From JBBQVS01 sp038211295 (GTDB taxonomy: Bacteria > Chloroflexota > Ktedonobacteria > Ktedonobacterales > Ktedonobacteraceae): DNA of 5,192 nt. Position 1 is the first letter of the stretch; the number at the start of each line of letters is the position of its first letter. This document shows positions 5,035 through 5,192 of the stretch, piece by piece. The stretch lies in assembly GCA_038211295.1 (NCBI GenBank), contig JBBQVS010000133.1, positions 1 through 5,192 of the forward strand. The letters run 5' to 3'. The notes below the pieces were generated by a model. The model was not told the DNA's origin. It saw nothing but the letters and a program-made list of their open reading frames with translations, and made no database searches. Position numbers and translations under genes: made by a program.

Positions 5035-5192
5035 GGGCAGGGTCTAGACACGGGCAGGGCGCGGGCAGGGTCTAGACACGGGCAGGGCGCGGGCAGGGTC
5101 TAGACACGGGCAGGGCGCGGGCAGGGTCTAGACACGGGCAGGGCGCGGGCAGGGTCTAGACACGGGCAGGGCGCGGGCACGGACTAGACACG
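5035..5192. repeat. 28-bp G-rich tandem repeat array, running off the window edge
   Basis: After a partial unit (GGGCAG, 5035-5040), five contiguous 28-bp units start at 5041, 5069, 5097, 5125 and 5153, with a sixth cut off at 5192. Units 1-4 are identical. Unit 5 ends in C instead of G (5180), and unit 6 has A for T at 5183. Each unit has the palindrome GTCTAGAC and two GGGCAGGG blocks. The run GGGCAGGGCGCGGGCAGGG (first at 5052-5070) meets the four-GGG, short-loop pattern for a G-quadruplex and recurs four times intact. The length 28 is not a multiple of 3 and each unit has TAG on both strands, so no frame stays open. There are no spacers, so it is not CRISPR. Confidence 0.92.

Noticed and set aside
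5035..5192. CRISPR array
   Set aside because: The repeat length (28) is in range, but the units abut with no spacers between them.

Overview
This 5.2 kb window looks like chromosomal DNA of a free-living bacterium with mid-range G+C content. My best guess is Chloroflexota, class Ktedonobacteria. That rests on the gene repertoire: a MerR-type DNA-binding domain joined to an RsbR-like helical domain, a cytosolic DsbA-family protein, a phytanoyl-CoA dioxygenase-family protein and a TnpB-type transposon end. It is inference, because no rRNA or other marker gene is present.

Layout. Positions 1-140 hold the right end of an IS200/IS605-type (IS1341-group) element. It comprises the last 40 codons of a tnpB-like gene on +, the right-end hairpin and a TCAA terminus. 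A minus-strand regulator gene (136-795) runs into this end, so its stop codon lies inside the transposon terminus. The regulator has its own good promoter in the gap behind it, plus a perfect 19-bp palindrome that is probably an operator. Next, also on minus, is a gene for a membrane protein with about ten transmembrane segments (901-1935).

A 319-bp divergent region (1936-2254) separates this from a + strand phytanoyl-CoA dioxygenase-family gene (2255-3169). The stop codon of that gene is the first triplet of a 67-bp element with perfect 30-bp inverted arms. The element is either a strong bidirectional terminator or a tiny palindromic mobile repeat. A 224-bp empty stretch follows, then a relatively AT-rich P-loop kinase gene on minus (3458-3958). 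Divergent from it, a probable two-gene operon on + encodes a signal-peptide-less DsbA-family thiol oxidoreductase (4077-4616) and a 114-residue disordered hydrophilic protein (4675-5019).

The window ends inside a 28-bp tandem repeat array (5035 to beyond 5192). Each unit carries a GTCTAGAC palindrome and a run of GGG tracts able to form a G-quadruplex.

The genes do not form a single pathway. The best leads for something new are the TnpB/omega-RNA end whose guide position reads into the regulator gene, the self-regulating one-component regulator with its operator, the 67-bp perfect palindrome at the dioxygenase stop codon, and the G-rich 28-bp array behind the DsbA operon.
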